Positions 61,050-64,000 of a stretch of DNA of 64,000 nt are shown here, piece after piece. This stretch comes from WTFY01 sp965220895 (GTDB lineage: Bacteria; Pseudomonadota; Gammaproteobacteria; UBA4575). The notes under the pieces are model-generated. The model was given only the letters and a program-made list of their open reading frames with translations. It searched no databases and had not been told where the DNA came from. The position numbers and the translations under genes are program-made. The DNA is taken from positions 930,001 to 994,000 of the forward strand of contig OZ244850.1 of the NCBI GenBank assembly GCA_965220895.1, read 5' to 3'. How positions within the stretch are numbered: the stretch's first letter is position 1; the number at the start of each line of letters is the position of its first letter.

Positions 61050-61481
61050 GAAAAACGCGGGGATTTGAAAGTCGGCAATTATGCACCAAATGCCGGGAAG
61101 TGTCTGCTACCCGAAGGGCCGGGTGTTGCCCTCGCTGTGACCCCGTCACGAGGGACTGGACAATGAAAAGACCTTGACGGGCAGGCCCGGTGACCATGAT
61201 TTCGGGATCTTTGGAAAATAATCCCGAAATTGCACAAACCAGCGGTTGTTACAGATTTGTGAAAAAAAAGCGGGATTTGGTGTAGACTGACGTGTTTTGT
61301 ACACTGGCCGGAATGCTGAAGAAGATCCTGACCACGAAAAGCGTCCGCATCGGTATCCGAGGGGCACGAAAGAAATATCGGATGAGTCCAACCAGGAAAA
61401 TTGAACTGGACACCTTGGAGACAAATTGGCCACCCGGGTCGATCGAGACAGACCACTGTCTCACCCCCCCCCCCCCCAATA
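61050..61481. other. Divergent intergenic region with a C14 tract before the autotransporter
   Basis: It holds the control regions of gpmI (minus) and the autotransporter (plus). A short frame from about 61316 (MLKKILTTKSVRIGIRG...) runs into the homopolymer in a different frame from the autotransporter. I see no other feature. Confidence 0.5.
61464..61477 (+). repeat. Poly-C tract of 14, candidate phase-variation switch
   Basis: Fourteen consecutive C end 4 bases before the autotransporter ATG at 61482. In this position length changes could alter promoter/ribosome access. A loss of one base (or gain of two) would fuse the upstream short frame to the autotransporter without an intervening stop. 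Confidence 0.85.
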
Positions 61482-64000
61482 ATGAAGCAGGTTCTGGCAG
61501 GCGATGTTCCTCTTCGGAAAGGAGCCCTCCCGGGCATACGAGCCCGGGCAGTGCTGGCCCTTGTCGTCCTTGCAACTCTCGGCAACGTCGGGGATGTTCA
61601 TGCGGCCGCCGTGTGCCCCCCGGATCAGGCACTCACTGACGGAGATCATGTCGAATGTGAAGAGGGCGACATGTCGACCGATGACATCGATATCAATCTC
61701 AGTGGTATCGATATCGACCTGCAGGACGGTGCCATCGCCACGGCGGGAGTGCAAGCCATGCATGCGGGCAACGGGGATGTCGATATCAGTATTACTGGTA
61801 CAACAACCAACATGATGACCACCCCCTCGACGATCGATACGACGGGAGCAAACACCCATGGCATCCTTGGCGTGCTGGTCGGCGAAGGCACCCTCACTTT
61901 CTCACTGGAAGATACCGAAATCCGAACACAGGGTACTGGCTCCATAGGACTGCAGGCCCGGCACAAGGGCAACGGCCATCTCAAAGTGGACTTGAGGAAC
62001 GGTGTCGTGATCGATACCCAGGGAGGCGGCAGCGCAATCGGTGTCCGTATGGTGCAGGAGAATGCCGCTGCAGACCAAGTGAACGACGTCACCTTTCTGG
62101 GCGAGGGAATTTCCGTTACTACAGCAGGAAGTCGAGGGTACGGCCTTTTTGCCACTCGAGAGGGCGGTCCCGGCAATATCCTCATGGCGGTCCGGGACAG
62201 TACGGTCATGACCCAAGGTAACACAGGGGTTGGCGTGTATGGCGAGCATTCCGGTACAGGCGACACAACGATCACCCTGGTCTGCACGGACTCCCCCGCA
62301 GTTCCCTGTGAGATCACGACCCGGGGGACCCGGGGGCATGGCGTGCACAGCAGGCATCATGCCAGCTCCAGTGGCGATGCCCGGATCAAGATACAGGGCA
62401 ACTACGACATCCGCACAGGGAGCACAGCCACCAACAACGCCTACGGCATATACGGACTGCATCAGGGTACCGGAAATATCGATATCGACCTGCAGGGCAG
62501 TGCCATCACCACCACCGGGGCAGCTGCCCACGGCATTCACGGGTGGAAATTCACAGGATCCCGGGGCAATGTCGACATCGACGTGCAGGGTGGTTCGATC
62601 ACCACGGACGGAACAGCTGCCCACGGCGCGTATGGGGCGCATCAGGGCACCGGAAATATCGAAATCAACCTGCAGGACGGTGCCATCACCACGGCAGGAG
62701 CCACTTCCTATGGCATCTATGGCTTACATACCAGATCTGGCAACATCCACCTTGCCACGCAAGGAGGTAATGGGGTCACCACACAAGGCTCCAATGCGCA
62801 CGGTGTCGTCGCCCTTCATTTGGGGACGGCGACGTCGGGACGAACCATCGACATCACGGTGGGCAGCCCGACCGGCCTGGGCGGTTTTGTCCGGGCAAGT
62901 GGTACAGGTGCCCGGGGTGTGCATGTAGGTGGCCTCAGCAATGGCGCCCCGATCCGCGTGGCGGCCCGCGGGGCCGATGGCTTTTTGCAGCAGACGGTGC
63001 GGGTCAACCGGTCCATCACCAGCGCCGCCGAGGGGGTGTACCTGGCCGGGGGCGGCAGGGTGGTCATCGGCCCTTCGGGCCACATCGACTCGGGCTCGGA
63101 CATCGCCATTCTGGCCACCGGCACGGTCCCGGAAGATACCAGTGACATGAACAACGTGATCCCGGCCATTCCGCCGAGGCTGCGGGTCGACCTGAACCCC
63201 AGCGGGCAGCGCATGACGGGGGATCGCGGCTGGCTGGCCCAGGCCCTGGGCGGGGGCTGGATCCTCAACGATGGCGGCGAGACCACGATTGCGGTCCACC
63301 ATGTGGTGCTGCACGAGGGGGCGACGGGCGTCGTCCCCGGTGCGGTGGCCCGCAACGGCGCCTGGAACGTCACGATGCGCCCGGACGGGGTCACGGTCAC
63401 GGACCGCAGCACGGACCCGTTCACCACCAGCGTGCGCACCGCGAACGTCATCGCCGACCGCGACTTCGATGCGAATGACTTCACGGAGGAAGCCGGCATG
63501 TGTCCAGCAGGCCAGGTGGGAGACTACCCCGACTGCATGAATCCACCACCCCCTCCGCAATGTCCGGAGGGTCAGACCGGCACCCCGCCCAACTGTGTCA
63601 CACCCCCTCCGCGCCAATGCCCGGCAGGGTATGGTGGAACCTATCCCAACTGCACCATGCCTCAGCCCGAACCGGAGCCCATGCCGGATCCTGAACCGGC
63701 ACCCGATCCAGGCACGACGGAGCCGGACGCCGATCCAGACCCGGATTCCTCCGAACCCTCCGGTCCGATGATCATCGAGGACTACGCACCCCGTGCCGCC
63801 CTGTACGAGGCCCTGCCGGAGTTCCTGCTCGGCCTGCGCACGCAGACGGACTCCGCAGCGCATCGGCTTTCTGCCGCACTGCCGCTGTGGCTGGAAGTGT
63901 CCGGCCATAGTGGCGAGCACGACCCGCAGGACTCCACCGTGGGCACCGGGTATGACACCGGACACCGGGTCGCGGCCCTGGGCGGCACCCTGGTGCACAA
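61482..64000 (+). CDS. Autotransporter-like surface protein, N-terminal 839 codons (runs off the window)
   Basis: Start ATG 61482; basic n-region and signal (RARAVLALVVLATLGNVGDVHAAA). The passenger is a beta-helix with repeated strands: DIDIDLQDGAIATAG, HGILG, GNIDIDLQGSAITTTGAAAHGIHG, GNVDIDVQGGSITTDGTAAHGAYG, GNIEINLQDGAITTAGATSYGIYG, each about 40 residues. A linker follows with three C-P-x-G-Q/Y-x-G-x-x-P-x-C units (about 685-730) and a Pro/Asp tract. The end of the window begins an autotransporter-type region (PRAALYEALPEFLLGL..WLEVSGHSGEH) that precedes barrels of the pertactin kind. The linker unit is shared with the subtilase at 16.4 kb. The complete barrel lies outside. Confidence 0.8.
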   Translation, partial: MKQVLAGDVPLRKGALPGIRARAVLALVVLATLGNVGDVHAAAVCPPDQALTDGDHVECEEGDMSTDDIDINLSGIDIDLQDGAIATAGVQAMHAGNGDVDISITGTTTNMMTTPSTIDTTGANTHGILGVLVGEGTLTFSLEDTEIRTQGTGSIGLQARHKGNGHLKVDLRNGVVIDTQGGGSAIGVRMVQENAAADQVNDVTFLGEGISVTTAGSRGYGLFATREGGPGNILMAVRDSTVMTQGNTGVGVYGEHSGTGDTTITLVCTDSPAVPCEITTRGTRGHGVHSRHHASSSGDARIKIQGNYDIRTGSTATNNAYGIYGLHQGTGNIDIDLQGSAITTTGAAAHGIHGWKFTGSRGNVDIDVQGGSITTDGTAAHGAYGAHQGTGNIEINLQDGAITTAGATSYGIYGLHTRSGNIHLATQGGNGVTTQGSNAHGVVALHLGTATSGRTIDITVGSPTGLGGFVRASGTGARGVHVGGLSNGAPIRVAARGADGFLQQTVRVNRSITSAAEGVYLAGGGRVVIGPSGHIDSGSDIAILATGTVPEDTSDMNNVIPAIPPRLRVDLNPSGQRMTGDRGWLAQALGGGWILNDGGETTIAVHHVVLHEGATGVVPGAVARNGAWNVTMRPDGVTVTDRSTDPFTTSVRTANVIADRDFDANDFTEEAGMCPAGQVGDYPDCMNPPPPPQCPEGQTGTPPNCVTPPPRQCPAGYGGTYPNCTMPQPEPEPMPDPEPAPDPGTTEPDADPDPDSSEPSGPMIIEDYAPRAALYEALPEFLLGLRTQTDSAAHRLSAALPLWLEVSGHSGEHDPQDSTVGTGYDTGHRVAALGGTLVH

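Overview
The window is GC-rich bacterial chromosome. It carries Gram-negative envelope genes throughout: a trimeric porin, a TonB-dependent receptor, other outer-membrane barrels, subtilase and autotransporter surface proteins, and lipoproteins with Gly-rich leaders. Together with an Aap amino-acid ABC transporter, a HipAB pair and a GTG-started gpmI, this suggests a gammaproteobacterium. The many acidic surface proteins would fit a halophilic or haloalkaliphilic one, but that is inference; no rRNA or universal marker is present to fix the genus.

Layout. 0-11.8 kb: hipBA (hipA cut by the window edge), a SOUL haem-binding lipoprotein with a frameshifted signal peptide, a structured intergenic segment ending in a strong terminator (candidate ncRNA), a porin, a Sel1-repeat protein, the complete aapJQMP operon, then a wrecked type ISP restriction enzyme beside a Schlafen/AlbA_2 ATPase. 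12-25 kb: surface proteins (TonB receptor, subtilase lipoprotein, two Gly-rich lipoproteins, one split by an in-frame TAG) around a tyrosine recombinase flanked by inverted core-type sites. 25.5-34.6 kb: two outer-membrane barrels bracketing an AT-richer defence island (AbiE pair, Abi_2 remnant, restriction-modification pair). The island starts at a 40-nt 3' fragment of tRNA-Met and is bordered by IS debris. 34.6-35.8 kb: a deleted copy of the subtilase.

35.9-57.0 kb is the centre of interest: a ribosomal natural-product (RiPP) cluster of the nitrile-hydratase-leader (NHLP) thiazole/oxazole type. It contains an 83-residue precursor ending in a five-residue core, LCCCW. Around it are a fused leader-binding/YcaO cyclodehydratase, an AlkB-type di-iron membrane hydroxylase fused to a degenerate GlnE-like domain, an NHLP domain fused to a terpene-cyclase-like barrel, an unknown 379-residue protein, a flavin-dependent tryptophan halogenase, the three-protein NHLM exporter (HlyD-like, C39 peptidase-ABC, second ABC), and an MMPL/LolA-like/outer-membrane-barrel set. 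A plausible reading is that YcaO cyclises the Cys residues, the halogenase acts on the terminal Trp, the other enzymes decorate, C39 cuts after Ala-Gly, and the transporters move the product outward. No flavin dehydrogenase is visible, so thiazolines are as likely as thiazoles.

57-64 kb: a TbpB-like lipoprotein, an AT-rich insert with a small protein and a retropepsin-like protease, gpmI, and the first 2.5 kb of a large autotransporter whose start codon follows a run of 14 C. Many genes here are broken by single-base shifts or stops (SOUL, abiEii, Abi_2, NYN, ISP, lipoprotein, subtilase copy). This suggests either real decay of accessory DNA or some homopolymer sequencing error.
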